A stretch of DNA of 64,000 bases from NCBI RefSeq assembly GCF_030865425.1, contig NZ_JAVFCB010000001.1, positions 235,482-299,481 of the forward strand, given 5' to 3'. The notes below the pieces were generated by a model. That model searched no databases. It saw only the letters and a program-made list of their open reading frames with translations, and was not told the origin of the DNA. The translations under genes and the position numbers were made by a program. Within the stretch, counting starts at the first letter, position 1; each line of letters starts with the position of its first letter. Of the stretch, positions 41,517 through 50,482 are shown piece after piece. This stretch comes from Microbacterium capsulatum (GTDB lineage: Bacteria > Actinomycetota > Actinomycetes > Actinomycetales > Microbacteriaceae).

Positions 41517-42617
41517 TCACGGCACGGTCGGCGCCGTGCAGGTCAGGCCCGGCGGGTACACCCCGTACCCTCTGCCCTCCGGATCCATCGTCATCCCGAC
41601 GTAGTTCTTGTAGAACGCGACGTGCGCGGTGAAGCCGGTGTGCACGTGCATCATGTCGGGCGGGTCGTCGTACTCCGCGTACGTCCCGAGCAGCGCCGCG
41701 CGCACCGGCCTGCCGGTCGCCGTCGCCAGCTGGGCGGCGAAGGCGGAGGCGTTGGCCGCGCAGAAGACGTACTTGAGGAACTTGAACTTGGTCGTGATGG
41801 TCGAGCGCGACGGGAACGGGGTCTTCAGGATCGGCAGCAGGAACCCCTCGATGTAGTCGACGTCCTCCTTCACGACACGGTCGAGCGTCAGCACGGTGTC
41901 GTCGCCGGTGCCGCTCGTCGCGTAGCCCTTGGTGCCCTCCATCGCCCACATCGCGTGGTGGATCACCCGGGGGAACGCGCAACCCCAGAGCCAGGAGAAC
42001 CCGTCCGTCGCGAAGGCCGCCTTGAACAGCGCGAGTGCCGCCGCGTCCTGCGTGGGCGCGACGAAGTCGTACTGCCCGCGCGAGTCCTTGTCGTCCGGGT
42101 CCCGCTGCGTCGGCCCGAGGGTCGCGACGACGGTCGTCGGCGCCCCGCCCGTGGAGGGGACCGGCACGACGGGGGAGCGGTCATCGAAGCTGTTCACGAG
42201 GATGAGGCCGCCCATCCAGCCGTGCCCGAAGAAGCTCACCTCCTGCAGCGTGCCCGGCGCGTTCTGCCCGATGTCGCGGACCGCCGCATACAGGTCTGTG
42301 ATCGACATGACGCTGAACTGGCCCGGCTTGAACCCGGTGCGGCTCACCCCCGCGGAGTCGGTGAACGTGCCGATGCTGGAGCGGCTGACGGGCCCGAACG
42401 TGGTGACGACACTCGCCGCCTCGGTCTTCGTCCCGCCGGGGTAGGTCACGTCGATCCGGGTGACCTGACCGGCGCGGACGTCCATCATGAGGAACCGCAG
42501 ATCCGCCTTCGCGGTGTTCTGCCGGGTGAGGTACTTGCGGCGGTTCGTGGCCAGCACCTGGAAGTCGACGCCCTGGAACTCCCAGTCCGCGCCGGCCATG
42601 ATGATGTAGTTGCGCAT
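41517..42617 (-). CDS. unknown 366-residue protein with clan CD peptidase-like His and Cys blocks
   Basis: I do not recognise a named family. A hydrophobic strand leads into a His-Gly block (EVSFFGHGWMGG, His132), and 81 residues later another strand ends in Gly-Cys (FSWLWGCAFP, Cys213). Order, spacing and strand context match the His-Cys dyad of clan CD cysteine peptidases (caspase, C25, CHAT, DUF4347-type). There is no signal peptide and no membrane helix. The C-terminal 150 residues contain HVHTGF and end in Pro-rich sequence. A CAGGAGGGCGAGGG ribosome site precedes the ATG. It lies 54 bases after the 940-residue gene and should be co-transcribed. Confidence 0.6.
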   Translation of the reverse strand: MRNYIIMAGADWEFQGVDFQVLATNRRKYLTRQNTAKADLRFLMMDVRAGQVTRIDVTYPGGTKTEAASVVTTFGPVSRSSIGTFTDSAGVSRTGFKPGQFSVMSITDLYAAVRDIGQNAPGTLQEVSFFGHGWMGGLILVNSFDDRSPVVPVPSTGGAPTTVVATLGPTQRDPDDKDSRGQYDFVAPTQDAAALALFKAAFATDGFSWLWGCAFPRVIHHAMWAMEGTKGYATSGTGDDTVLTLDRVVKEDVDYIEGFLLPILKTPFPSRSTITTKFKFLKYVFCAANASAFAAQLATATGRPVRAALLGTYAEYDDPPDMMHVHTGFTAHVAFYKNYVGMTMDPEGRGYGVYPPGLTCTAPTVP

Positions 42618-42671
42618 CCCTCGCCCTCCTGCCGGTCGTCCTCGTGCGTCCGTTCCCCGGATGGGACGGCC

Positions 42672-45494
42672 TCAGTTGGACGGCTGCCACTCCTCGCCGA
42701 CCTTGGTCCAGGTCGGCAGCGCGTCGTCCGGCCGCAGCTTGGCCAGCGTCGTCGGGAGCCGGACGAGCCACGGGTCTCCCACGGGCACCTCGTCGCCGGG
42801 GGCTCCGGTGGCCTCCTGGATCTCCTTGACGATCGGCACGTAGAGCGAGCTCGAGATGTCCGGTGCCGGGCCGCCGTTCCAGATCTCCCCGGTCTCCAGG
42901 TAGTGCACGACCGCGGCCTCGAAGCCGGGCCGGACCGGGAACACGACCCGACCCGCACCGGCGCGGAGGAAGTCGGCGAACTCGGTGTCGACGTCGTCGA
43001 GCAGCATCCGGTGCGACCAGGCCGGCTTCCATCCCCAGAAGTACGGGTAGAAGAAGTAGACGATGTGCTCCCACTCGAAGGCCTGCTCGAAGAAGCGCAC
43101 GTACGGCATCTGCTGCTCGCTGCGCGCCAGGGCCGGCTGCGGGTACCCCTCGGCGGAGGTCTCGAGCGCGCCGAACGCGTCGAACTGCTGCGCCGTCAGC
43201 AGCGTGAGGCACTGCTTGCGCAGCTCTGTCGTCACGATCCGGGAGTTCCACATCGGGTTCTGGCCGGAGATCACGACCCCCGCCGCGGCGGCCGCCTCGT
43301 CCAGCTGCGACTGGTAGGCCTGCTGCTTCGCGAGGTAGCCCTGGGTGAGTGCCGCGTGCGTCTTCAGCTGCCAGGCGGTCATCGCGCGGGCGGTGCGTTC
43401 GCAGAAGATCTCCACGGTCGCGGCGAAGTCGCGCAGCTTCCAGCCGAAGGTCGCGACCGACACGGATCCGACCTCCCCGGCCATGTCGATGTAGGTCGCG
43501 TCGGTGAAGACGTCGAGCGCGTTGTTTCCGATGAGCAGGTACCACTCCGCGCCGCCGTAGACGTTCCATGCCGCCGTCCACAGGGCGTACTTCGCCTGGT
43601 AGCCGTCGTCGATCGCGATGTCCGCCGACTTGCTGAACTCGTACGGATCCTGCGGGACCGTGCCGTCGAACGCCTTGCTGAACGTCTTGACCGGCGGCGG
43701 CGGCGCCTCGATCCCGGTGACGTCGTACTGGTGCGCCCAGAACGCGTAGTTGCCCTCGGTGACCTGCGTCGGGGTGAGCGTGAACGGCACCGGCGCCGTG
43801 AAGGTCTGCCCCTCGAGCTTGCCCTTGGTCTGCGCGACGATGAAGGCTGTGCCCGGCTCGGGCAGCGTGACGTCGAAGAGCATGCGCTTGCCGTAGTTGT
43901 AGACCTGCGCCTGCAGCACCTTGTCGACCCACTGGTAGACGCCGGAGATGTTGCCCGTGCCCGCGCTGTTGTCGAAGCCGTGCGAGTACGTCTCCTCGAA
44001 CTCCTCCAGCGTCGTGGTGGTGCGGCGCTCGAGCACCCGGTCGACGACCTTGCTGACGGACCGGGCGACGACGTCCTTGCTGAACTCGGACGCCTGCTTC
44101 GTGGACTCCTCCGAGGAGTGGTTCGTGGCGAAGTCGGCGTTCGCCTTGACCTCGACGAACGGGCCGTACTTCGCGTCGACCGACAGCCCGGCCTTGAACT
44201 GGGTGTCGTCCTTGATCGTCGAGCTGGTCTCGCGGCTCAGCGAGAAGCGGTCGGTCGACTGCGTGTCGCGCTCCTCCTCCTTGGTCGTCTCCTGCTCGGT
44301 GAGGATCGTGGTCTCGGTGCGCTCCAGGCGCCGGGTCTCCCGGTCGAGGTGCTCGGACTTCAGCACGTTCTCCACGTGCGCGAGCTCGCCGCCCTCGTAT
44401 CGCAGGACGTGCTCCTTCACGAGCAGCAGGTCGCCGACGCCGACAGGACGGATGGATCCGTGACCGGTCGGCATGCCGGCGGCGGGGGAGCCGACGAGGT
44501 CGGCGGCCCCGGAGGCCTGCACGAGCGCGCTGCCCACGAGCGACACGGCGGCCACCTCGGAGATCGGCACCTTCAGAGTCGCCAGGAGCGCCCCGCGCTG
44601 GTCGTCGAGAGTCCGCAGCATGACCGGCAGCGGCGTGTTGGCGACATCCAGCGCGAGCGCGCGCAGGGTGCTGCGGACCGTCGCCGGCAGCCCCTGGATC
44701 GCCGCGGCGTCGAGCGCCCACGGGATCCGCGGGGTGATGGATCCGGAGCTCTCGCCGCCGGTCCGGGACGTGGTCGCGCGCGCACGCTCCGCGGTGTCGG
44801 CCGTCGCGCGGGCCGGGCGCGCCTGCGGGCGGGACGGGATCACGCGGGTCTCGGCGGCGAAGCCCGTGGCCGGGACGCCCTTGAGCGCGGCGATCGCCCG
44901 GTCGAGCCGGTCGATCTCGGCGCGCGTCCTGGTCTCGTCGGGCGGCGGCTCAGTGCCGCCCTGGCCGGTGGACGGCGGTTCCGGGGTCGGGCGGGTGCCG
45001 TCGGGCGTCGGCAGGGCGACGGGCATGACGAGCGGGCGCAGGGCGATCTCCGCGTCGCCGGCCGCGGTCCGTGCGATCGCGTCGAGGCCCTGTGCGACCA
45101 GCGCCAGGGCGCGGGCGTCGGTCCCGGACGAGTCGGAGAGGGCTTTCGCGGCGATCAGCGTGTCCTCGACCCGCTGCCGGTACGGGGTGAACCCGGATCC
45201 GGTCGCGAGGGACGTCGCGGAGCTTCCCGTCGCGGACTGGATCGCGGCCGCGGCGTCGGCATTGCTCCTGGGGTCGGCCCCCAGGGCAGCGGCGACGGCC
45301 CGGGCGGCGACGCCGAGCGGGTCGTCGGTGACGGATCGCACCACGGCGTCGGACTGCAGGAACGCCTTCGCCGAACGCCGGAGTGCGGGCGCGCCGGCGC
45401 CCGTGTCGACGGCATGCGCGCTGAGCGTGTGCACGTCGGTGTCGGCCGGCAGATCCGCCGGACGCATGACCAGGAAGCGGAACAGCTCGTTCAT
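42672..45494 (-). CDS. unknown 940-residue protein with long charged central region
   Basis: The start is MNELFRFLVMRPAD (ATG at 45494, GGTGG six bases upstream); a start 15 codons earlier has no ribosome site. Residues 1-170 are Ala-rich helical and 170-210 a Pro/Gly/Thr linker. Near 370-460 is a highly charged segment (RLERTETTILTEQETTKEEE), with alternating Thr/Glu/Lys, probably coiled coil or extended beta. Residues about 460-560 (SVSKVVDRVLERR) precede the YNYGKRMLFDVTLPEPG block. The C-terminal third is aromatic-rich (VYFFYPYFWGWKPAW). No signal peptide, no membrane helix. I recall similar uncharacterised proteins in widely separated bacteria but no function. Confidence 0.6.
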   Translation of the reverse strand: MNELFRFLVMRPADLPADTDVHTLSAHAVDTGAGAPALRRSAKAFLQSDAVVRSVTDDPLGVAARAVAAALGADPRSNADAAAAIQSATGSSATSLATGSGFTPYRQRVEDTLIAAKALSDSSGTDARALALVAQGLDAIARTAAGDAEIALRPLVMPVALPTPDGTRPTPEPPSTGQGGTEPPPDETRTRAEIDRLDRAIAALKGVPATGFAAETRVIPSRPQARPARATADTAERARATTSRTGGESSGSITPRIPWALDAAAIQGLPATVRSTLRALALDVANTPLPVMLRTLDDQRGALLATLKVPISEVAAVSLVGSALVQASGAADLVGSPAAGMPTGHGSIRPVGVGDLLLVKEHVLRYEGGELAHVENVLKSEHLDRETRRLERTETTILTEQETTKEEERDTQSTDRFSLSRETSSTIKDDTQFKAGLSVDAKYGPFVEVKANADFATNHSSEESTKQASEFSKDVVARSVSKVVDRVLERRTTTTLEEFEETYSHGFDNSAGTGNISGVYQWVDKVLQAQVYNYGKRMLFDVTLPEPGTAFIVAQTKGKLEGQTFTAPVPFTLTPTQVTEGNYAFWAHQYDVTGIEAPPPPVKTFSKAFDGTVPQDPYEFSKSADIAIDDGYQAKYALWTAAWNVYGGAEWYLLIGNNALDVFTDATYIDMAGEVGSVSVATFGWKLRDFAATVEIFCERTARAMTAWQLKTHAALTQGYLAKQQAYQSQLDEAAAAAGVVISGQNPMWNSRIVTTELRKQCLTLLTAQQFDAFGALETSAEGYPQPALARSEQQMPYVRFFEQAFEWEHIVYFFYPYFWGWKPAWSHRMLLDDVDTEFADFLRAGAGRVVFPVRPGFEAAVVHYLETGEIWNGGPAPDISSSLYVPIVKEIQEATGAPGDEVPVGDPWLVRLPTTLAKLRPDDALPTWTKVGEEWQPSN

Positions 45495-45580
45495 CGTGAC
45501 CACCCTGACTCTCGTCGCGCTGGGACTCAGCGATGACAAAGAGCGAGGACAGGTCGCCCTGATACATCCGGCGCTGCGGA

Positions 45581-45961
45581 TCAGATCCGCCCGAAGACCT
45601 CCGGATCGACGGGGCGCTGGGCTTTCGGCAGCGATGCGACCACGAGGCGGTAGGCCTCGGTCACGAGCTCCTCGACGAGATCCTGCGGGAGGGAACCGTC
45701 CGAGCGGAGCGTCACCCAGTGCTTCTTGTTCATGTGATAGCCCGGGATGATCGCGGGGAAGGACGAGCGCAAGGCCTCGGCGTCGGGCGGGGATGCCTTG
45801 AGCGTCACGATCGGCTCGCCCGTCGAACGCGAGAGCGCCATGAACATCTTCCCGCGCACCCGGAAAACGTCGACCTCCGGCCCGAACGGCTGGTCGACGT
45901 CGGCCTCCGGGAGTTCCTCGGCCCGGGCGGCCGCCCAGCCCTGCACGATGTCGTCGCCCAT
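45581..45961 (-). CDS. MmcQ/YjbR family protein
   Basis: A 126-residue protein of the CyaY-like YjbR fold (FGPEVDVFRVRGKMFMALS, then KASPPDAEALRSSFPAIIPGYHMNKKHWVTL, and a C-terminal helix AYRLVVASLPKAQRP). The family is often called DNA-binding on structural grounds; the real role is unknown. The ATG at 45961 has GAGGAG seven bases upstream; the longer frame adds an acidic tail without support. It is not coupled to its neighbours. Confidence 0.85.
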   Translation of the reverse strand: MGDDIVQGWAAARAEELPEADVDQPFGPEVDVFRVRGKMFMALSRSTGEPIVTLKASPPDAEALRSSFPAIIPGYHMNKKHWVTLRSDGSLPQDLVEELVTEAYRLVVASLPKAQRPVDPEVFGRI

Positions 45962-46099
45962 GCTCTGCTCCTCGTCTCCGGATACGGGATCTTCATCATC
46001 CCGCATCGGCCCGGGCCGGTCGCCGGATCCGTCGTCCGGCACGGCCGGCCCGAGCCACCGGACGGGTCTCGTCCGGTCGGCGAGGAGCGGGACGGCGGC

Positions 46100-47983
46100 T
46101 CAGAACACGGGGACGCCCGCGCGCACCAGCCGCCAGTTCACGACGTGGAAGTCCTTCGGATCGATGACGCCCGCCGCCGACGCGTACGCGACGATCGCCT
46201 CGCGGATCGCGACCTGCGCGTTGTAGACGACCGGTGCGGTGGCGATGTGCGGGAAGCCGCCGCCGCCCGACTGGCGGTAGTTGTTCACCGCGACGACGAA
46301 CCGCTGCGTCGGATCGACCGGAGCCCCCTGCCACGACAGGTTCAGGATCCGAGAGCCCTGCGGCTGCGAGATGTCCACGTCGTACGTCACACCGGAGAAC
46401 TGGTCGTAGTTGTAGTCGGGCGTGCTCATCGCGTTGGTCCAGCCGGCCGGATCCACCGGAGCGGACGGCGGGACCTGCTGGAAGTACTTCGCCGAGTACT
46501 CCAGGTAGTCCTTGATCTGCGCGCCGGTGAGCACGGAGGCCAGGAGGGTGTTGTCGTAGATGTAGAGCCCGGCGACGTCGCGGATCGTCACCTCGCCTGC
46601 CGGGAAGGTCGCCTGGGGGTTGAACGGCGCGGCGATCGACACGATCGGCAGGGCCGCCTCGGCGGTCCCGGCGATGGCCTTCGCGACCGTGTCGACCTGC
46701 ACCTTGTTGATGTAGTCGAGGATCGCGGTGTCCTTCCAGCACGACTCGGCCGCCGAGAGCTCCTCGGTCGACGTCGCGACCGGCTTGTTCACGTACCCGA
46801 CGACGGCGTCGTGCTGCGCCTGCACGAGGGCGACGAGGGCCGGATCGTCCTGCACGGTGTTCGTGTTCACGTTCGTCGCCTTCTTGGAGACGACGGTCCA
46901 CTGGCCCCTGACCTGCTGCAGCTCGATGTCGAACACGCTGAGGCGCTGACCCCAGCACATCGGCTCGCTGAGCACGACCTGCTGCCCGGTCTGCGTGTTC
47001 GTGACGAAGCGCTGCGGGATGTCCTTGTGGGCGTGGCCGAACAGGATCGCGTCGATTCCGGGCACCTGCTCCGCGAGGAGGCCGGCGGCGTTCTCGTTCG
47101 GCAGCGCGTCGCCGTAGGAGGACGTGCCGCTGTCGCCCGAGTGCACGCTCACGACGAGCACGTCGACGCCCTGGTCGCGGATGACCGGCACCCAGCGCCT
47201 CGCGGTCTCGACGATGTCGAGCACCTCGACCTTGCCGCTCACGTGGACCTTGTCCCAGATCACGATGCCGGGGTTGGTCAGGCCGAGCACGCCGACGCGG
47301 ATCGGCTTGTACCCGGGGATGTGGAGCGTCTTGATGGTGTACGGCGTGTAGGCGGGGACGGTGGTCCCGGCGCGGACGGCGTTCGCCCCCAGCACCGGCG
47401 CCGTCATCTGCGCGATCCACGCGTCGAGGAAGTCGAGGCCGTAGTTGAACTCGTGGTTGCCGAGCGCGACGGCGTCGTAGCCGATCGCGTTCATCTGCGC
47501 CGCCATCGGGTGGATCGCGCCGCTCTTCGTGATCGGGTCGACCGTCGCGTAGTAGAAGCCCAGCGGGGTGCCCTGGATCGTGTCGCCCGCGTCGAAGAGC
47601 AGGGTACGCTCGCGTCCGCGGTCCGCTCGGATCTGGTTCACGACGCTCGACACCCGGGCCAGGCCCACGACGTTGCCGGCCTTGTCGGCGTAGGCGGCGT
47701 CCTTGTAGTAGTCCCAGTTGACCGCGTGCGAGTGGATGTCGGACGTGCCCATGACCGTGATCGTGACGGACTTCCCGACGCCGCCGACGGCGGCCGACGC
47801 CTGCTCGGGGATCGCGACCCAGCCGGCCGCGGCGAGGGCGCCGGCCGCGGTGACGCCGGTGAGGAAACCTCGTCGGTTCAGGCCGGAGCGTCGCTGGAGG
47901 TCCACGTCGTCGGGGACGGCGCACGAGCACCACCGGGGTTCCGGGGCGTCGGCATGGCGGTGGAGATGTGTTTCATCTGTCAT
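46100..47983 (-). CDS. exported 5'-nucleotidase / 2',3'-cyclic phosphodiesterase
   Basis: A 627-residue metallophosphoesterase of the UshA/CpdB class. A twin-arginine signal (LNRRGFLTGVTAAGALAAAG, about residues 35-54) directs folded export. The metal centre follows: TSDIHSHAVNWDYY, LLFDAGDTIQGTP, ALGNHEFNYG and VSVHSGDSG, GHAHKDIPQ. The C-terminal 5'-nucleotidase domain binds the base (FPAGEVTIRDVAGLYIYDN, YRQSGGGGFPH). It should release nucleosides and phosphate from extracellular nucleotides. The start is uncertain: the ATG at 47983 or 48001. Confidence 0.9.
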   Translation of the reverse strand: MTDETHLHRHADAPEPRWCSCAVPDDVDLQRRSGLNRRGFLTGVTAAGALAAAGWVAIPEQASAAVGGVGKSVTITVMGTSDIHSHAVNWDYYKDAAYADKAGNVVGLARVSSVVNQIRADRGRERTLLFDAGDTIQGTPLGFYYATVDPITKSGAIHPMAAQMNAIGYDAVALGNHEFNYGLDFLDAWIAQMTAPVLGANAVRAGTTVPAYTPYTIKTLHIPGYKPIRVGVLGLTNPGIVIWDKVHVSGKVEVLDIVETARRWVPVIRDQGVDVLVVSVHSGDSGTSSYGDALPNENAAGLLAEQVPGIDAILFGHAHKDIPQRFVTNTQTGQQVVLSEPMCWGQRLSVFDIELQQVRGQWTVVSKKATNVNTNTVQDDPALVALVQAQHDAVVGYVNKPVATSTEELSAAESCWKDTAILDYINKVQVDTVAKAIAGTAEAALPIVSIAAPFNPQATFPAGEVTIRDVAGLYIYDNTLLASVLTGAQIKDYLEYSAKYFQQVPPSAPVDPAGWTNAMSTPDYNYDQFSGVTYDVDISQPQGSRILNLSWQGAPVDPTQRFVVAVNNYRQSGGGGFPHIATAPVVYNAQVAIREAIVAYASAAGVIDPKDFHVVNWRLVRAGVPVF

Positions 47984-48064
47984 GAGGTCCGATGAAATCA
48001 TGCCGGGATATCGGTGGCAACCACCGCGAGGTGAACGTTCGGCTCGCCGCCGTCGCCGCTTCCG

Positions 48065-48826
48065 TCAGTTCGTCGGGATCGCCACGATCGGCTGCGTGGT
48101 CGGGGCGCCCGAGGCCGACCCGCCGCTGTCCTCGACGGTGACGGCGATCACGTCGCCCGGTCGCATCCCCGGACGCAGGAGCGCGGTCGTCGTGCCGGTC
48201 GAGGCGGTGAAGGTGCCGGCGGCGATCGGCCTGCCGTCGCGGAGGTACCAGAGCTCGAACGTGCGGTCGGCGGGGATCGCGGGCAGCCGCTCGGCGACGA
48301 GCACCGCCTTGCCGGTCGACACGGCCCAGTGCAGCGTCGCCGGGGAGCCGCCGGAGACCGCTGCCGTGGCCTTCTGCGCGTCGGGGGCGGCCTCGATCGT
48401 CTCGAGTGCGACGACCGCCGGCGGCCGGAGCAGCTGCGGCACGACCGTCGAGCCGATCGCGACCGCGGCGAGGATCACGATCGCCGCGGCCAGTGCGTAC
48501 CAGGCGCGCCGGCGGCGGCGGACGTGCGCCGGTCGCGCCGTCGGCCGGACGACGTCTGCGGCTGCGGGCGCCGTGGCCGGACCTTCGACCCCTGCGGCCG
48601 TCTGCGGCGTGTCGGCGATGCGGCGCAGCAGGTCGTCGCGGACCCGAGCCGGTGGAGTCAGCTCACCCACCTCGCCGAGCCGGGCGGCCGCGGCGAGATC
48701 CTCCGCGACCAGGCGCTCCCGGTCGGGACGGCCGGCGCGCGCGGCGTCGAACGCGTGCTCGTCCGCGGCGCTCAGCGCGCCGAGCGCGTGGCCGGCGGAG
48801 AGCTTGGCGAACTCGGTCTCGTTCAT
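48065..48826 (-). CDS. rskA: anti-sigma-K factor, RskA type
   Basis: A 253-residue single-pass membrane protein. The N-terminal cytoplasmic anti-sigma domain (LSAGHALGALSAADEHAFDAA) binds sigma-K, and a hydrophobic helix follows the RRRRRAW stop-transfer (about 110-130). The external RskA domain then reads FELWYLRDGRPIAAGTF. The ATG overlaps the sigma factor stop (ATGA), the standard pairing. Regulated proteolysis of this protein would free SigK; the signal is unknown. Confidence 0.9.
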   Translation of the reverse strand: MNETEFAKLSAGHALGALSAADEHAFDAARAGRPDRERLVAEDLAAAARLGEVGELTPPARVRDDLLRRIADTPQTAAGVEGPATAPAAADVVRPTARPAHVRRRRRAWYALAAAIVILAAVAIGSTVVPQLLRPPAVVALETIEAAPDAQKATAAVSGGSPATLHWAVSTGKAVLVAERLPAIPADRTFELWYLRDGRPIAAGTFTASTGTTTALLRPGMRPGDVIAVTVEDSGGSASGAPTTQPIVAIPTN

Positions 48827-49413
48827 CGCGCCCCCTCCAGCTCCTGCCGCAGCCTGCTCAGGCCGTCCCGCATCCGTGTCTTGACCGTTCCGAGCGGCGC
48901 CCGGGTGAGCGCGGAGATCTCGGTCTGCGTGTAGCCGCCGTAGTAGGCGAGCGTCAGCGCCTCGCGCTGCGCGTCCGGGAGCCGCGAGAGCGCGGCGGCG
49001 ACCCGCTCCGCCTCGATCCTCGACTCCACCACCTCGTCCGTCCCCGCGGCGTGTGCGGCCAGCTCCCGCCGGCCCGCCCTCGCGTCGCGGTCGCTGCTCG
49101 CCTGCGCCGACCGCACCCGGTCGATCGCGCGACGATGCGCGATCGTGAGGACCCACGTCCGCCCCTGTCCCTTCTTCGGAGCGAAGCGGCTCGCGGTTTG
49201 CCAGATCTCCAGGAACACCTCCTGCAGCACCTCCTCGCTCTGCGCCCGATCGACGAGCACGCGGACGATCAGGGCGAAGACGCGGGGGGAGAGCGTGTCG
49301 TAGAGCCGCGCGAAGGCGGCCTCGTCGCCGTCCGCGATGCGGGCGAGGGCGACGGCGACGTGGTCGATCGGAGCATCGTCGTGCTCCCCGACCTCGGCGC
49401 CGTCGATGACCAT
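48823..49413 (-). CDS. sigK: RNA polymerase ECF sigma factor, SigK type
   Basis: A 196-residue ECF sigma factor. Region 2 (FARLYDTLSPRVFALIVRVL, EEVLQEVFLEIWQTASRF) recognises the -10 element, and region 4 (LSRLPDAQREALTLAYYGG, TQTEISALTRAPLGTVKTRMRDGL) recognises the -35. It is translationally coupled to its anti-sigma factor. The start at MVIDGAEVG is chosen from conservation; the GGAGG immediately before it is too close to serve well, and an ATG nine codons upstream is the alternative. Confidence 0.9.
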   Translation of the reverse strand: MVIDGAEVGEHDDAPIDHVAVALARIADGDEAAFARLYDTLSPRVFALIVRVLVDRAQSEEVLQEVFLEIWQTASRFAPKKGQGRTWVLTIAHRRAIDRVRSAQASSDRDARAGRRELAAHAAGTDEVVESRIEAERVAAALSRLPDAQREALTLAYYGGYTQTEISALTRAPLGTVKTRMRDGLSRLRQELEGAR

Positions 49414-49503
49414 GCCTCCAGCATGCCGCATCCGTCCCATCCGATCCGCGCCGGGCTCCGAAGAAGTGGGGAAGCGGCACTCGGCCGCACTCGAGGAGGA
49501 ACA

Positions 49504-49914
49504 ATGAGTTCGTCACCGAACCGACTGGTCGCCGTCATCTTCGGCGCCGTCTACATCGCGGTCGGAGCCCTCGGCTTCGCCGTCACCGGAGGAGTCTCCT
49601 TCCTGGCCACCCAGGGCGGGATGCTGCTCGGGATCTTCATGGTCAACCCGCTGCACAACGTGGCGCACCTGCTGATCGGCGCCGCGCTGCTGATCGCGGG
49701 ACTCCTCTCGACCAGGGCCGCGAAGGGGGTCAACACCGTCGTCGGGGCGGCCTACCTGCTGCTGGGCATCGCCGGGTTCTTCCTGGTGGGCACCGCGGCC
49801 AACATCCTGGCGCTGAACACGGTCGACCATTTCCTGCACCTTGCGAGCGCCCTGCTGCTGCTCGCGGTCGGGCTCGGGGTCGAGCGGCAGGCGCCGCGCG
49901 GGGCGATGGCCTGA
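49504..49914 (+). CDS. DUF4383 membrane protein
   Basis: A 136-residue protein with four hydrophobic helices. NPLHNVAHLLIGAALL and LNTVDHFLHLASALLLL are the conserved His-containing helices of DUF4383, a family common in actinobacteria and of unknown function. AGGAGGAACA precedes the ATG. It is divergent from sigK, which suggests it may be a SigK target. The next gene follows after four bases. Confidence 0.85.
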   Translation: MSSSPNRLVAVIFGAVYIAVGALGFAVTGGVSFLATQGGMLLGIFMVNPLHNVAHLLIGAALLIAGLLSTRAAKGVNTVVGAAYLLLGIAGFFLVGTAANILALNTVDHFLHLASALLLLAVGLGVERQAPRGAMA

Positions 49915-49918
49915 CACC

Positions 49919-50449
49919 ATGATCCGCACCTGGCCCGCTCTGTTCGCCTGGGGAGCGGGTCTGATCCACCTGGCGGTCGGCGCATCCGTGGTCGGAGGGA
50001 GGCACGGATGGCCGGCCGTCGTGGTGCTCGCGGGGACGCTCGCGCTCGGCGCCGCGGAGCTCGGCTGGGGAGCGGCCGTGCTCCGTGCCGGCCGGATCGT
50101 CCTCCGGCGGGGCGCCGCCGTCGCGGCGATCATCGCCGTCGCGCTGGGAGCCGGAGCGCTGGGCGCGGGAGCCTCACCGCTCGCCGTCGCCGCCGGCTCC
50201 GCGCTTGCGATCACCGGCGGATCGATCGCGGCGCGCGCCCGGATGGCGCAGGGGAGTGGCGCGGCCGGCGGGGAGGAATCCGCCCGATCCTCCCGCTCAC
50301 GCGCGGCGGGGATGGCCGTGTGCGCCGTCCTCGTCGCCGCCCTCGTCACGCCAGGGCTCGCGTTCACCGATGCGGGGCTGCACGGCGCCGGGCACGGTCA
50401 CGACCTGGCGGTGGACCTTCGGCTCACCGATCCGCACGCACACCACTGA
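49919..50449 (+). CDS. small membrane protein with His-rich C-terminus
   Basis: A 176-residue protein with about five hydrophobic segments and no named family that I recognise. After a last helix (AAGMAVCAVLVAALVTPGLAF) the tail is LHGAGHGHD...DPHAHH, seven histidines in the last 26 residues, possibly a metal-binding exposed end. The ATG at 49919 lies four bases after the DUF4383 stop; no strong ribosome site is present, so coupling is likely. Function unknown. Confidence 0.65.
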   Translation: MIRTWPALFAWGAGLIHLAVGASVVGGRHGWPAVVVLAGTLALGAAELGWGAAVLRAGRIVLRRGAAVAAIIAVALGAGALGAGASPLAVAAGSALAITGGSIAARARMAQGSGAAGGEESARSSRSRAAGMAVCAVLVAALVTPGLAFTDAGLHGAGHGHDLAVDLRLTDPHAHH

Positions 50450-50457
50450 CACGGTCG

Positions 50458-50480
50458 CCCGTCCCCGCGGAAGGGACGGG
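50458..50480. terminator. bidirectional hairpin terminator
   Basis: CCCGTCCC and GGGACGGG form an 8-bp perfect stem with a seven-base loop. It lies between two convergent genes, ending two bases before the G1 peptidase stop. Confidence 0.65.
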
Positions 50481-50482
50481 GG

